The notes: generated from the sequence alone by a model not told the origin. Shown: positions 7,611 through 16,564, counted from the first letter of the stretch. The stretch: DNA of 39,530 bases from Nitrospira sp. (GCA_024330945.1 JANDJJ010000010.1:1-39530); one strand, 5' to 3'. A program made the numbers and translations.

Positions 7611-9383
7611 ATGTCGTCCGATCCGGTCTCCTTCGCTCTGCGGAATCCCGATCATCTCTGCTTTCCATCCACTCGTTGGCTTGCCGAGCACTTTGAAACC
7701 GGCGGAGGGCGGGTGGCTGTTCGCCCGACGGGGCACCTGGTTTTTTACCGCCCCGACGGCCGGCGGTTTTTGGCGACGGATCCTGCCGGTCATCCGCTGC
7801 ATGAGTGCGAATGGCGGTCGAACGATGACGGAACGGTCGCGCTCGCAAGGGCCCGTATTCGGCTTGATTGGGGACGATGGATCGGACTTCTGCCCGGCGG
7901 CTTGGTGAATGAAACGAGCCTGGATCTGGCTCGAAAGCCCGGTTGGGAACGGCTTGTGCCGGATGATTTGCGCGCCATGGCGGCCCGCACGCTGGGGGTG
8001 TCGATCGAGGAAATTCGGGCATTTTATGATGATGACGATCTCAGCATCGACGCGCGCGGGATTGCGACCATCCGCCATAGAAAAGACGCCCTTTACGTGT
8101 TGGACGATGGGACGTTTGCATCGGCTCGCTTCATGGCCTGTATGGGAGCCATGCACTGGGACCGGATAGATTTTCTTCCCGTCGTTGAGCTCTTTCAGTC
8201 GCTGTTGCCGGGAACCGGCTCGGCGGTCTTTGAATTGATTCGTGGGCTCTACGATGATCAGAACGAAGGGGCGCACAGCCCTCGTCCGCTCCGTTACCGG
8301 GGCATCCCGACCTATCCGTCCAAAGCGGCCTGGCTCTTGTTCTCCAGATTTTTCGTGCCTCATGCGCCGATGGGAGCGGATGCGGCCGCTATTTTTATGG
8401 ATCAAGTTCGTGCCCATGAGATTATGTGGACTCCGGCGCCGGACCCCCCTGTCCGATATTTTTACGACCGGCCGCCGTTGTGTTTGACGGTGCAGGGGAC
8501 AAGTATCGAGAAAGCCACGCTGGCGGATGATGAATCGGGATTATCCTACGTGAATCCGGCAACGCATCGTTTTGCGCCGTGGGATCGAACCGTCACGGCG
8601 CAGAATGGGATCATTGAAATACGTGATCGACAAGATCACAGGCAGATTGCAGTCGGCATCCCAGGAGTTGCTTTATTGTCGTCGGAGGGCACACCGCCTC
8701 TCAGTCCGGTTGATTGGCGGACCGTCTTTCATCCGGTAATGCCGGCGATTGATCCGAACAAGGCATTCGGATCGGTTCCGTTATATCCACAAGATGAAAC
8801 TCTGATCGAGGAAATTGCCGCCCAACCCTTTGTGGCCGATTATCTGCAAGACTTGACGGAGCAGGACCGCGAGATTGCAAAAATTGTCGCTCTAGCCGAT
8901 CGCATCTTGGTTGATAACGGTGATGCCGTCATCGCCGTCTGTCTTCCGTTTGATCGGCCGCGTGATCTGGTCGCCCTCGTCCGCCGACCGGCGTTTGCCA
9001 TGAAACAAGCCCAGCGGATGTGGGCCCTTTGCGCGGAACTCGGACGTTGGGATTGGTTGCGCCGGGCAAGATTTTGCACGGAAGGCGAGCCAACTCCTGT
9101 TGGATGGCAGGCCGATCTCGCCTATGTGTGGCTGCCCTACGAGGACTTCGAAGAGCCGGTCGCTCTGGAGTGCAGCACGGCGTTGTTGCTTCATCGTGTA
9201 AGACGGGGAGGCCATGCGTTTGTCACGGGGCCGGCATGCTACGGGACATGGCTGGCACGAGCCGGTTTTCAGATTTTGTGGGAAGAGGCCGTGGAGCGGT
9301 TACCCACCTTTGCCGTGCACAAGACCATTCTCCCGAAAGCGACGTTGCATCCAGGGCTGACGCTTTTTCAAGTGCACGGCTGA
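7611..9383 (+). CDS. Hypothetical protein of 590 residues, directly abutting proA; family not recognised
   Basis: I do not recognise this protein. Its ATG (7611-7613) follows the proA TGA (7608-7610) with no spacer, which suggests reinitiation-coupled translation. There is no signal peptide and no transmembrane helix, so it should be cytoplasmic. It is rich in Trp, Pro, Arg and Asp and has an acidic patch (AFYDDDDLSID, about 138-148). Residues from about 220 have a conserved-looking block (LRYRGIPTYPSKAAWLLFSR). The last ~60 residues read like the tail of a Rossmann-type transferase (HRVRRGGHAFVTGPACYG, then ARAGFQILWEE), but no SAM-binding glycine loop is evident upstream, so I do not call a methyltransferase. 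Codon usage and GC resemble the neighbours, so recent transfer is unlikely. The long uninterrupted frame with domain-like composition supports a real gene. Confidence 0.85.
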   Translation: MSSDPVSFALRNPDHLCFPSTRWLAEHFETGGGRVAVRPTGHLVFYRPDGRRFLATDPAGHPLHECEWRSNDDGTVALARARIRLDWGRWIGLLPGGLVNETSLDLARKPGWERLVPDDLRAMAARTLGVSIEEIRAFYDDDDLSIDARGIATIRHRKDALYVLDDGTFASARFMACMGAMHWDRIDFLPVVELFQSLLPGTGSAVFELIRGLYDDQNEGAHSPRPLRYRGIPTYPSKAAWLLFSRFFVPHAPMGADAAAIFMDQVRAHEIMWTPAPDPPVRYFYDRPPLCLTVQGTSIEKATLADDESGLSYVNPATHRFAPWDRTVTAQNGIIEIRDRQDHRQIAVGIPGVALLSSEGTPPLSPVDWRTVFHPVMPAIDPNKAFGSVPLYPQDETLIEEIAAQPFVADYLQDLTEQDREIAKIVALADRILVDNGDAVIAVCLPFDRPRDLVALVRRPAFAMKQAQRMWALCAELGRWDWLRRARFCTEGEPTPVGWQADLAYVWLPYEDFEEPVALECSTALLLHRVRRGGHAFVTGPACYGTWLARAGFQILWEEAVERLPTFAVHKTILPKATLHPGLTLFQVHG

Positions 9384-9540
9384 ATCATGTTGAGATGGCA
9401 TCGTGCGGATCGTGTCGTGAAGGGCCGGTTGAGGCTGGTTACTCTGTCTATCGGCCGCTGGCCGTTGGCTGGTGACGCGCCCTAAACAAGGGCTTGGACG
9501 GTCCAGCGCCGATGATCTCCATCGGACCGTGGACTTTGAG

Positions 9541-10674
9541 TTACGCGGTGAGGTATTGTCTCGGAACACGTGGACCGATGGCACAAAGGACTTCGTAGGG
9601 AATGGTCTCGGCCCATTGCGCCACGTCGTGAGCAGTGATCCGCTCATTTCCCTGGCGGCCGATGAGCGTCGCTTCGTCGCCGACCGTGACGCCGGGAATG
9701 TGTGTGACGTCGACCATCATCATGTCCATGCAGACCAATCCCACGATTGGAGCTCGCCGTCCCCGAATCAGAACACACCCGCGATTTGAGAGACGGCGAT
9801 GGATGCCGTCCGCGTAGCCGATCGGTAAGACGGCGATGGTCGTTTTCCGTCGCGCCGTAAAGGTGCCGTTGTAGCCGACTTTCTGTCCGGGCAAGATGGT
9901 GCGGAGTTGCGCGACGGTCGTCCGTAGGGACAGCACCGGTTTTAAGTCCGGAACGGCTATGGAGCTCGGCAGCGTGTGATAGCCGTACAACATGATGCCG
10001 GGCCGAACGAGCGAAAAGCAGGCTTCGGGAAAACGGATTGCTCCGCCGCTGTTGGCCGCATGGATAAGCGGTACTCTGAATCCACTCGTGGTGACGATGT
10101 CGATGGCATCTCGAAATCGGGCCAGCTGTTCCTGTGTCATGTCCGTGGAGGGACCGTCGGTGTCGGCCAGATGAGTCATGAGACCTTCCAATCGGAGGGG
10201 AGGAGGAAACCGACGGCCGCCGAAGAGAGCCGCAAGTTCTTGCTGTGACAGTCCCAGCCGTCCCATGCCGGTTTCTACTTTGAGATGAATCGGATACGGC
10301 GCTGGAAACGACGAGGCCGCCTTTGCCAGAACCGGCAACACCGCGATGTCGCTGACGACGGGGGTAAGCCGGTGAGCCAAAAGGTCTTCGACCTGTTCGT
10401 GGAACAGGGGACCGAGCACGACGATTGGCTGGGTGATGCTGGCATGACGCAGAATGACGCCTTCTTCGATCGAGACGACGGCGACAGAAGACACGCCGTG
10501 ACGTATCAACGTCCTGGCCGTTTCCACCGCGCCGTGACCGTAGGCGTCGGCTTTGATTACCGCCATCATGCTGCAACCAGAAGGGAGACAATTTCGAAAT
10601 TGAGTCAGATTGTGGGTCAGGGCGGTCAGATCGACGGTTGCGGAGGTTGGAAGGAATGTCGAAGGAGTGGGCAC
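9541..10674 (-). CDS. alr: Alanine racemase
   Basis: A 377-residue PLP enzyme that interconverts L- and D-alanine to supply D-Ala for peptidoglycan. The N-terminal barrel carries the PLP lysine in VIKADAYGHGA (Lys41). Further motifs are LKVETGMGRLG, THLADTD, HAANSGGAI and RPGIMLYG. The C-terminal domain has VGYNGTF with the expected catalytic tyrosine, then LPIGYADG and CMDMMMVDVT. The start is GTG 10674, placed about 14 residues before the family's VDLTALTHN; no strong ribosome binding site is visible, so the exact start is uncertain. It lies 27 bases after frr and appears to be the last gene of the rpsB-tsf-pyrH-frr operon, an unusual position for alr. It faces the unassigned 590-aa gene across 157 bases that contain only weak inverted repeats. 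Confidence 0.96.
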   Translation of the reverse strand: MPTPSTFLPTSATVDLTALTHNLTQFRNCLPSGCSMMAVIKADAYGHGAVETARTLIRHGVSSVAVVSIEEGVILRHASITQPIVVLGPLFHEQVEDLLAHRLTPVVSDIAVLPVLAKAASSFPAPYPIHLKVETGMGRLGLSQQELAALFGGRRFPPPLRLEGLMTHLADTDGPSTDMTQEQLARFRDAIDIVTTSGFRVPLIHAANSGGAIRFPEACFSLVRPGIMLYGYHTLPSSIAVPDLKPVLSLRTTVAQLRTILPGQKVGYNGTFTARRKTTIAVLPIGYADGIHRRLSNRGCVLIRGRRAPIVGLVCMDMMMVDVTHIPGVTVGDEATLIGRQGNERITAHDVAQWAETIPYEVLCAIGPRVPRQYLTA

Positions 10675-10701
10675 GCGTGAAAGAAGCCGGAAATCCGAAG
10701 G

Positions 10702-11265
10702 TCAGACTTCCATGATCTCCTGTTCCTTTTTTTTGATGATCTCGTCGATCTTGTGAACGAACTGATCGGTGATCTTTTGTGTTTCTTGTTCGGCCTTGCG
10801 CAGTTCGTCCTCGGTCAGCTTGGCATCTTTCTGAAGTTTCTTCAATTCTTCATTAGCCTCGCGACGAAAACCGCGGATATGTACCTTCGTGTCCTCGCCG
10901 TGTTTTTTACAGATCTTGGTCAGCTCTTTTCGGCGTTCTTCCGTGAGGGGTGGAAGTGGGACGCGGATGATCTTGCCGTCATTGGACGGGGTGATGCCCA
11001 ATCCTGAAGCGGCCAAGGATTTTTCGATTTCTTTAATCAGATTCGGCTCCCATGGCTGAATGGTGATCAATCGCGCCTCCGGCGTCGAAACGTTGGCAAT
11101 CTGTTTCAACGGGGTCATGGTGCCGTAATAGTCCACCCTGATGCCGTCAAGGAGGGCTACGGAGGCTCGGCCGGTTCTGAGACCGGAAAGGTCCCGTTTC
11201 AAATGCTCAACGGCCTGCTCCATCTGATGGATAAGTTTTTGATGAACGGGTGTTGCGCCTGACAT
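10702..11265 (-). CDS. frr: Ribosome recycling factor
   Basis: A 187-residue protein, close to the usual 185. With EF-G it splits post-termination ribosomes from mRNA. The start ATG 11265 has GGAG seven bases upstream; a TTG-initiated extension to 11289 would overlap the pyrH stop and is not needed. Typical motifs are DLSGLRTGRAS near residue 30, LLDGIRVDYYG, LKQIANVSTPEARLI, PLPPLTEERRKEL and the lysine/glutamate-rich helical C-terminus ending KKKEQEIMEV. It follows pyrH by 20 bases in the conserved order rpsB-tsf-pyrH-frr. Confidence 0.98.
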   Translation of the reverse strand: MSGATPVHQKLIHQMEQAVEHLKRDLSGLRTGRASVALLDGIRVDYYGTMTPLKQIANVSTPEARLITIQPWEPNLIKEIEKSLAASGLGITPSNDGKIIRVPLPPLTEERRKELTKICKKHGEDTKVHIRGFRREANEELKKLQKDAKLTEDELRKAEQETQKITDQFVHKIDEIIKKKEQEIMEV

Positions 11266-11285
11266 CGTGAGGCTCCGCGATGAAA

Positions 11286-12011
11286 TCAACGATTGCTCGG
11301 TGTGACCAGCGTGCCGATCGGTTCGCCCATGGCCACGCGTCGGAAATTGCCCTTCACTTTGAGATTGAAAACGATCAACGGCAGATGGTTGTCCATGCAG
11401 AGACTGATCGCCGTTGCATCCATGACCTTGAGATTTTGATTCAAGATCGAAAGAAACGGAATTTCCGAATATTTTTTGGCTTTTGGATTCTTGACGGGGT
11501 CGGCATCGTAAATGCCGTCGACTTTTGTGCCTTTCATGATGACTTGGGCGCCGATTTCCATGGCGCGGAGGGCGGCGGCGGTGTCGGTCGAAAAGTAGGG
11601 ATTGCCCGTGCCTCCTGCGAAAATGACCACTCGATGTTTTTCCAAATGCCGGATGGCCCGCCGGCGGATATAGCCCTCCGCCAGTTGGCGCATTTCAATC
11701 GCGGATTGCACGCGGGTCAAGATGCCGGTGCGCTCCAAAGCATTCTGTAAAGCCAAGGCGTTGAGCACCGTGGCGAGCATACCCATGTAATCGGCTGAGG
11801 CACGTTCCATTCCTGACGCACTGGCGGCGATTCCTCTGAAAATGTTCCCACCCCCGATCACAAGGGCCACTTGGACGCCGAGCTCGACAACGGACTTGAT
11901 TTCTTCGGCCAGACTTTCGAGAACGGAGGGCTGAATTCCGTAACCCTGCTCGCCGGCCAGCATCTCGCCGCTGACCTTGAGAAGGAGACGATGGTACTTG
12001 GCTCCGTTCAT
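11286..12011 (-). CDS. pyrH: UMP kinase
   Basis: A 241-residue bacterial UMP kinase of the amino-acid kinase family. It phosphorylates UMP to UDP with ATP, acts as a hexamer and is normally allosterically controlled by GTP and UTP. Motifs are [11 protein letters not shown] at the N-terminus, [10 protein letters not shown], the region around [36 protein letters not shown] and [13 protein letters not shown]. The ATG overlaps the tsf stop in a four-base ATGA (12008-12011), so translation is coupled to EF-Ts. The length is standard. Confidence 0.98.
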   Translation of the reverse strand: MNGAKYHRLLLKVSGEMLAGEQGYGIQPSVLESLAEEIKSVVELGVQVALVIGGGNIFRGIAASASGMERASADYMGMLATVLNALALQNALERTGILTRVQSAIEMRQLAEGYIRRRAIRHLEKHRVVIFAGGTGNPYFSTDTAAALRAMEIGAQVIMKGTKVDGIYDADPVKNPKAKKYSEIPFLSILNQNLKVMDATAISLCMDNHLPLIVFNLKVKGNFRRVAMGEPIGTLVTPSNR

Positions 12012-12604
12012 GCCTCGCCCAGTTGATAGCGGACGAATCGTCGGATGTTCATGTTCTCTCCGATTTTTGCGATCTTTTGGGCCAGGAGATCCTTGATGGT
12101 GATAGCCGGGTCTTTAATGAAGGCCTGCTCCAGCAAGCAGGATTCCTGATAGAATTTTTCAAGCTTTCCCTCGACGATTTTCGGCCAAGCGGCAGGCGGT
12201 TTCCCCATCTCCTTTGCTTGACCTTCGTAAATCGCCCGTTCCTTTTCGATGAGGTCTTTGGGGATATCCTCTCGTCTCACGTAGAGCGGCTTGGCCGCCG
12301 CGACCTGGAGGGCAAGATCGTTGACGAAGGTTTTGAACTCGTCGTTGCGCGCGACGAAGTCCGTTTCGCAATTGACTTCGATCAACACCCCGATTTTGCC
12401 CCCCATATGGATATATGAGTGGATAAGACCCTGGTTTGTCTCGCGCCCGGATTTTTTGGCCGCCGCCGCCAACCCCTTTTGTCGCAGATAGTCGACGGCC
12501 TTCTCGATATCGTTGCCGTTTTCAGCCAAAGCCTTCTGGCAATCCAGAATGCCGGCACCGGTCTTTTCACGAAGCTCTTTGACCAACTGACTTGATCCCG
12601 CCAT
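12008..12604 (-). CDS. tsf: Translation elongation factor Ts
   Basis: A 198-residue EF-Ts, the GDP/GTP exchange factor for EF-Tu. It is of the short type (about 200 residues) found in many bacteria, compared with about 280 in E. coli. The N-terminal UBA-like helices contain [19 protein letters not shown]. The core includes [19 protein letters not shown], the classic signature that contacts EF-Tu. The C-terminus ([18 protein letters not shown]) matches the family end. It lies 66 bases after rpsB and overlaps pyrH by four bases. AAAGGATG upstream of ATG 12604 serves as ribosome binding site. Confidence 0.98.
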   Translation of the reverse strand: MAGSSQLVKELREKTGAGILDCQKALAENGNDIEKAVDYLRQKGLAAAAKKSGRETNQGLIHSYIHMGGKIGVLIEVNCETDFVARNDEFKTFVNDLALQVAAAKPLYVRREDIPKDLIEKERAIYEGQAKEMGKPPAAWPKIVEGKLEKFYQESCLLEQAFIKDPAITIKDLLAQKIAKIGENMNIRRFVRYQLGEA

Positions 12605-12670
12605 AGTCTGTCATCCTTTTTGTGGTCGTTCTGCTGAAACCAGGTCGAGCACGATGAAAGGGTTGTCCGT

Positions 12671-13444
12671 CTACGATGCCGGAACGCTCTCAAGGCGGAC
12701 GGCCTGTTTCTTCTCGCCAGCCTCCGGCACAGCTTGAAATTCCGCCTCGTCTCGTTGGGTTTTGAGATGGGCGCCTTCGATGCAGGCATCGGCGATTTTT
12801 GAAGTAATGAGCTTGATGGAGCGGATGGCGTCGTCGTTGCCGGGGATCGGGTAGGCGATACCGTCCGGATCGCAGTTGCTGTCAAGAATCGCGATCACGG
12901 GAATGTCCAGCCGCATGGCTTCTTGGACGGCGATCCGTTCGATTCTGGTGTCAAGCACGAAGATGGCTCCCGGAAGCGAACGCATGTTTCTGATCCCTGA
13001 GAGGTATTTTTGCAACTTGGCGACGTTCTTCTGCATCAGGAGAATTTCTTTCTTTTTGAGGCCGTGCTCGGCTGGATTTTCCAGGATGGTCTCGAGTTTT
13101 TTCATTTTGTCGATGCTGCGACGGATGGTCTGAAAATTCGTCAGCATTCCTCCGAGCCAACGTTGGTTGACGAAGAACGCGTTGGCGCGTTTGGCTTCTT
13201 CCTCAAGAATTTCGGCCGCCTGCCGCTTGGTTCCGATGAACAAGATTGATTCGCCGGCCGCCACCGTGTCGCGGACGAACGCGTAGGCTTGGTTGAGGCG
13301 ATCGAGGGTTTGTTGCAGGTCAATGATGTAGATTCCATTTCGCTCACCGAAGAGAAATTTTTTCATCTTCGGATTCCAGCGATTCGTCTGATGACCGAAG
13401 TGTACTCCGGCTTCCAATAACTCCTTGATCGTCACCACTCCCAT
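12671..13444 (-). CDS. rpsB: 30S ribosomal protein S2
   Basis: A 257-residue uS2 of the small ribosomal subunit. ATG 13444 is chosen because GGGAGGTGA stands just upstream and [20 protein letters not shown] is the standard N-terminus; an extension to 13462 would read through the ribosome binding site. Key motifs are [50 protein letters not shown] and [14 protein letters not shown]. The C-terminal ~25 residues are a variable tail. It is the first gene of the rpsB-tsf-pyrH-frr-alr operon. Its leader contains two adjacent hairpins that could be part of S2 autoregulation. Confidence 0.98.
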   Translation of the reverse strand: MGVVTIKELLEAGVHFGHQTNRWNPKMKKFLFGERNGIYIIDLQQTLDRLNQAYAFVRDTVAAGESILFIGTKRQAAEILEEEAKRANAFFVNQRWLGGMLTNFQTIRRSIDKMKKLETILENPAEHGLKKKEILLMQKNVAKLQKYLSGIRNMRSLPGAIFVLDTRIERIAVQEAMRLDIPVIAILDSNCDPDGIAYPIPGNDDAIRSIKLITSKIADACIEGAHLKTQRDEAEFQAVPEAGEKKQAVRLESVPAS

Positions 13445-13473
13445 GCGTTCACCTCCCTTCAAGGCTTGCAGAA

Positions 13474-13505
13474 CGCCCGTCGAACGGGCGAGGGGAGCAG
13501 CCCCT
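13474..13505 (-). promoter_or_regulatory. Two adjacent hairpins in the rpsB leader
   Basis: Hairpin 1: 7-bp stem 13474-13480 / 13484-13490 (CGCCCGT/ACGGGCG). Hairpin 2: 5-bp stem 13491-13495 / 13501-13505 (AGGGG/CCCCT). On the minus strand they lie about 30-60 bases before the rpsB start. Ribosomal protein S2 is known to repress its own rpsB-tsf mRNA in several bacteria, so this may be the regulatory leader; the link here is inference. Confidence 0.4.
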
Positions 13506-13556
13506 TAGTCTCAAGCCGAGCAGCGCGTACGCTGATGTTAAATTTGAAAAAGTCCG

Positions 13557-13582
13557 GTCTCTTGATCCCAATGGATAGAGAC
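13557..13582 (-). terminator. Possible weak terminator downstream of argJ
   Basis: Bulged hairpin with outer 6-bp arms 13557-13562 / 13577-13582 (GTCTCT/AGAGAC) and inner 4-bp arms 13565-13568 / 13573-13576 (ATCC/GGAT). Read on the minus strand it is followed after six bases by TTTTT. It stands about 180 bases beyond the argJ stop and before the rpsB leader. The stem is not GC-rich, so the call is tentative. Confidence 0.35.
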
Positions 13583-13762
13583 GGGTTGACAAGTCGTCAT
13601 CCGCAAAGCGGAGGCACGCTATCATAGTCGCTGAGCATTTTCAAGCGGTTGAGAGAACATGGTTCCATATCTCGATACAAATGGGATGAATCTAAGTTTG
13701 TCAGCGGTAAGCCAGACGAGGAGCAAGAGAAGAAAGTCGGAGCGCCAGCCTCATTGGAGCCG

Positions 13763-14971
13763 TTAGGACCGGTAGCTGGCGTTAATACGGATGTATTCGT
13801 AAGAGAGATCGGTCGTCCACATGTGTGCGTGGGCCGACCCCTGCCCGAGGTCGATTGAGATGGTAAACTCTCGTTGTTTGAAAACCCGGGCGATTTTTCG
13901 CTCGGCGTCAAGGCCGGTCCCTGTTCCTTTTTTGACCATGACGACGTCGCCGAAACGGACCGTGACTCTATTCGGATCAATGGGAGCGCCTGATCGGCCG
14001 ATTGCCGCCATGACGCGCCCCCAATTGGCGTCTTCTCCGAACAGCGCGGTTTTGACAAGGTTGGATGTCGCGACGGCGGAGGCCACACGTTTAGCCGCGG
14101 CGGCGGTTTTGGCGCCGCTCACCGCAATCTTGACGACTTTGGTCACTCCTTCACCGTCTCGGCATATGGCAAGCGCGAGTCGTTCCGAGGCTTCGCTCAG
14201 CAGTTGCTCAAACGTGCGATAGTGGCGAGTGCCCTCCAGGATCGGCCGGTTTCGAGCCATGCCATTGGCCAGGCACAAGACCATGTCGTTGGTGCTGGTG
14301 TCGCCGTCCACGGTGATACAGTTGAAGGATCGATTGACCGCCGACGTCAGAGCCCGTTGAAGCGTCGCCGGTTCGATGGCCGCGTCGGTGGTGAGAAAGG
14401 CCAACATGGTGGCCATGTTGGGATGGATCATGCCGGAGCCTTTGGCGATTCCACCGATTGTGATGACCGTTCCGTTCACCCTGCCGCGGAGAACGACAGT
14501 CTTGGGTTTCAAATCGGTCGTCAGGATTGCGCGAGCGGCCTGCTTTCCTCCATGGGGACTGAGTCGAGTGATCAGAGTCGGAACGTGGCTGATGATCCGG
14601 TCGATGGGCAGGGGACGGCCGATCACGCCGGTCGAACCAACGAACACCTGGTGGGTGGGAATAGAAAGGGCCTGAGCAACCGCCGAGGCCATGGCTTTTG
14701 CCGCAACAAGTCCATCTGTCCCCGTACAGGCGTTGGCGTTTCCGCTGTTTACGATGATCGCACGACCTTGACGGCGACCGAGGTGGAGGCGGTTGAGTCG
14801 TACAGGAGCGGCCTGAACGCGGTTCTTTGTGAAGACGCCGGCGATCGGTCCGGCGACCTCAGAAACGATGAGAGCGAGGTCGGGAATTCCGTCCTTCTTG
14901 ATTCCGCAGTGGAGGCCGGTTGCTTGAAAACCCGTGGGCGCCGTCACGCCCTGTGCGCGGTCGTTTTTCAC
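13763..14971 (-). CDS. argJ: Bifunctional ornithine acetyltransferase / N-acetylglutamate synthase
   Basis: A 402-residue ArgJ. It transfers the acetyl group from N-acetylornithine to glutamate in the cyclic arginine pathway and in bifunctional members also makes N-acetylglutamate from acetyl-CoA. The precursor cleaves itself: the motif KGSGMIHPNMATMLAFLT contains the Ala187-Thr188 bond, and Thr188 becomes the N-terminal nucleophile of the beta chain. Other typical blocks are GGVTAP-like VTAPTGFQATG at the start, AIIVNSGNANACTG, GSTGVIGRPLP and GEDANWGR. The start is GTG 14971 with a weak GGAAA upstream. It lies 40 bases after argC and forms an argC-argJ unit; the later arginine genes are not in the window. 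Whether it is mono- or bifunctional cannot be decided from sequence alone. Confidence 0.97.
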   Translation of the reverse strand: MKNDRAQGVTAPTGFQATGLHCGIKKDGIPDLALIVSEVAGPIAGVFTKNRVQAAPVRLNRLHLGRRQGRAIIVNSGNANACTGTDGLVAAKAMASAVAQALSIPTHQVFVGSTGVIGRPLPIDRIISHVPTLITRLSPHGGKQAARAILTTDLKPKTVVLRGRVNGTVITIGGIAKGSGMIHPNMATMLAFLTTDAAIEPATLQRALTSAVNRSFNCITVDGDTSTNDMVLCLANGMARNRPILEGTRHYRTFEQLLSEASERLALAICRDGEGVTKVVKIAVSGAKTAAAAKRVASAVATSNLVKTALFGEDANWGRVMAAIGRSGAPIDPNRVTVRFGDVVMVKKGTGTGLDAERKIARVFKQREFTISIDLGQGSAHAHMWTTDLSYEYIRINASYRS

Positions 14972-15011
14972 CGTATGTTTCCAGAGAGAAAGTGGCGGAG
15001 ACCGGTGAATA

Positions 15012-16064
15012 TCACGGATAACTGCTCGGCGCCGTCAACCCGCTGTCTTCGGGAAGCCCCATCATTACATTCATCGCTTGGATAGCCTGGCCGGCCGCAC
15101 CCTTGACAAGATTGTCAAGGGCCGCGACCGTCACGACCCATCCGGTCCGACCGTCCAGATACACGCCGACGTCGCAAAAGTTTGAGCCTTTCAGATAACG
15201 AGGATTGGGGACAATGTCGCCAAACAGCCGGACGAACCGTTCTCCTTTATAAAAGTCCGCGTAGAGGGCCCGGAGTTCGTCGATCGTGGTCGGGCGCATC
15301 AGCTTACAGTAAGCCGTGCTCAGGATTCCTCGATTCATGGGTACCAAATGGGGGGTGAAGGTGACCGTCACCTGCCCCGGTAACCCGAGGATTCCCGCAA
15401 GCTCCTGTTCAATTTCAGGGACGTGGCGATGGGTTCCGATCTTGTAGGGTTCGAGCGATTCATGGGCTTCCGGGAAATGATAGGGTAACGCTGGGCTTCG
15501 CCCTGCCCCGGAAATGCCGGATTTGGCGTCGATGACGATTGTGTCTGGTTGGATGACGCCTTTTGCAACCAGAGGCGCCAACTGAAGAATCGCGGCTGTG
15601 GGATAGCAACCGGGAGAGGCAACCAGTTTCGTCTTGGCAATGGCATGCCGATGGAGTTCCGGTAGACCGTAGACGGCTTTCTTTAATAAATCTGTATGTT
15701 TGTGTGGTGTTTGGTACCAGGATTCATAAGTGGCGGCATTCTTGAGGCGGTAATCGGCGCTCAGATCAACGACAAAGAGACCCGCGCTCACGCAGGAAGC
15801 AACGGGCTCCTGCGATTTGGTATGGGGGAGGGCCAAAAATACGGCGTCGGCTCGTTCGGCCAGCGCCTCGGGTGCCAGCGATTCAAAGCGATGATCGACA
15901 ATGCCCGTCAAGCTGGGAAAGACCGAGGCGATCGGTTGGCCAACCGATTTCTCCGACGTCACGGCGGTGATTTTGTAATGGGGATGGGAGGCGGCAAGCC
16001 GAACGAGCTCGGCGCCGGCATAACCGCTGGCACCTGCAATGGCGACTCGGAATTTCTCGGGCAT
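15012..16064 (-). CDS. argC: N-acetyl-gamma-glutamyl-phosphate reductase
   Basis: A 350-residue ArgC (type 1 length). It reduces N-acetylglutamyl phosphate with NADPH to the semialdehyde in arginine synthesis. The N-terminal Rossmann motif is VAIAGASGYAGAELVRL. The catalytic cysteine is in ASPGCYPTAA (Cys153). Further family blocks are ALPHTKS, VVDLSADYRLK, VYGLPELHR, DAKSGISGAGR, HRHVPEIEQEL and the C-terminal DNLVKGAAGQAIQAMN. It is transcribed with argJ, 40 bases downstream. A terminator at 16117-16147 separates it from rpsI, so it should have its own promoter in the remaining ~50 bases; I see no clear one. Confidence 0.98.
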   Translation of the reverse strand: MPEKFRVAIAGASGYAGAELVRLAASHPHYKITAVTSEKSVGQPIASVFPSLTGIVDHRFESLAPEALAERADAVFLALPHTKSQEPVASCVSAGLFVVDLSADYRLKNAATYESWYQTPHKHTDLLKKAVYGLPELHRHAIAKTKLVASPGCYPTAAILQLAPLVAKGVIQPDTIVIDAKSGISGAGRSPALPYHFPEAHESLEPYKIGTHRHVPEIEQELAGILGLPGQVTVTFTPHLVPMNRGILSTAYCKLMRPTTIDELRALYADFYKGERFVRLFGDIVPNPRYLKGSNFCDVGVYLDGRTGWVVTVAALDNLVKGAAGQAIQAMNVMMGLPEDSGLTAPSSYP

Positions 16065-16110
16065 GCGTTTTACCTCTTATTCGAATTGAGGAACGGAGCG
16101 GTAGGCAGAA

Positions 16111-16147
16111 GAGATAAAAACGGGAAGGCCTTAAACCTTCCCGTTTT
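16111..16147 (-). terminator. Rho-independent terminator after rpsI
   Basis: Perfect 12-bp inverted repeat 16117-16128 / 16136-16147 with a seven-base loop. Read on the minus strand the stem ends in a TTTTT run followed by ATCTC. It stands 25 bases after the rpsI stop and before argC, and closes the DUF151-DUF151-rplM-rpsI unit. Confidence 0.9.
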
Positions 16148-16171
16148 AGAGATCGACACATCTTGTTGACG

Positions 16172-16564
16172 TTACCGTTTGGAGTATTGGAATCGTTTGC
16201 GGGCGCCTTTCTGGCCGTACTTTTTTCGCTCTTTGACGCGCGAGTCTCTCATCAGAAGTCCCTCCTTCTTGAGAGAGGGACGGGCAGACGGATTCATGGC
16301 GACGAGGGCTCTCGCAATGGCATGCCGAAGTGCTCCGGCTTGTCCTGCCGGTCCGCCGCCGTACACGGTTGCATTGATCGAGCACTTGCCAAGAAGCCCG
16401 GCTAACTCGAGCGGAAGTTGAATGATTTGGCGCAAGGTCAGACGGGGAAAAACCTGTTCCAGCGGTTTTTCATTAACCGTGATTTCGCCGGCGGTCCCGC
16501 TCACCCACGCCCTTGCGACCGCGCATTTTCTGCGACCCGTTGCATAGTATGGTGACACTGCCAT
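16172..16564 (-). CDS. rpsI: 30S ribosomal protein S9
   Basis: A 130-residue uS9. Typical motifs are YYATGRRKCAVARAW at the N-terminus, GGGPAGQAGALRHAIARAL, and the basic tail ending GARKRFQYSKR, whose last residues reach the ribosomal P site. GGAG stands upstream of ATG 16564. It follows rplM by 44 bases in the conserved rplM-rpsI pair and is followed by a strong terminator. Confidence 0.98.
   Translation of the reverse strand: MAVSPYYATGRRKCAVARAWVSGTAGEITVNEKPLEQVFPRLTLRQIIQLPLELAGLLGKCSINATVYGGGPAGQAGALRHAIARALVAMNPSARPSLKKEGLLMRDSRVKERKKYGQKGARKRFQYSKR

Larger units (their letters stand above)
13445..13762. other. 318-base intergenic region between argJ and rpsB
   Basis: Holds the rpsB ribosome binding site and leader (two hairpins at 13474-13505), an AT-rich patch (about 13535-13552) and a bulged hairpin at 13557-13582. 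The transcription start for the rpsB operon must lie here on the minus strand, but I see no convincing -35/-10 pair. The short open frames on either strand (for example ATG 13661, 35 codons, plus strand) show no ribosome binding site or recognisable product. Confidence 0.6.

Noticed and set aside
7143-8417. Long minus-strand open frame of 424 codons across proA and the next gene
   Set aside because: It is antisense to well-supported genes, shows low-complexity Arg/Pro/Gln composition, and has no recognisable domain or ribosome binding site.
9479-9530. Inverted repeats between the 590-aa gene and alr, considered as terminator
   Set aside because: Stems are short or bulged and neither strand has a T-run after them.
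13661-13768. 35-codon plus-strand frame in the argJ-rpsB gap
   Set aside because: No ribosome binding site and it runs into antisense argJ; no conserved features.
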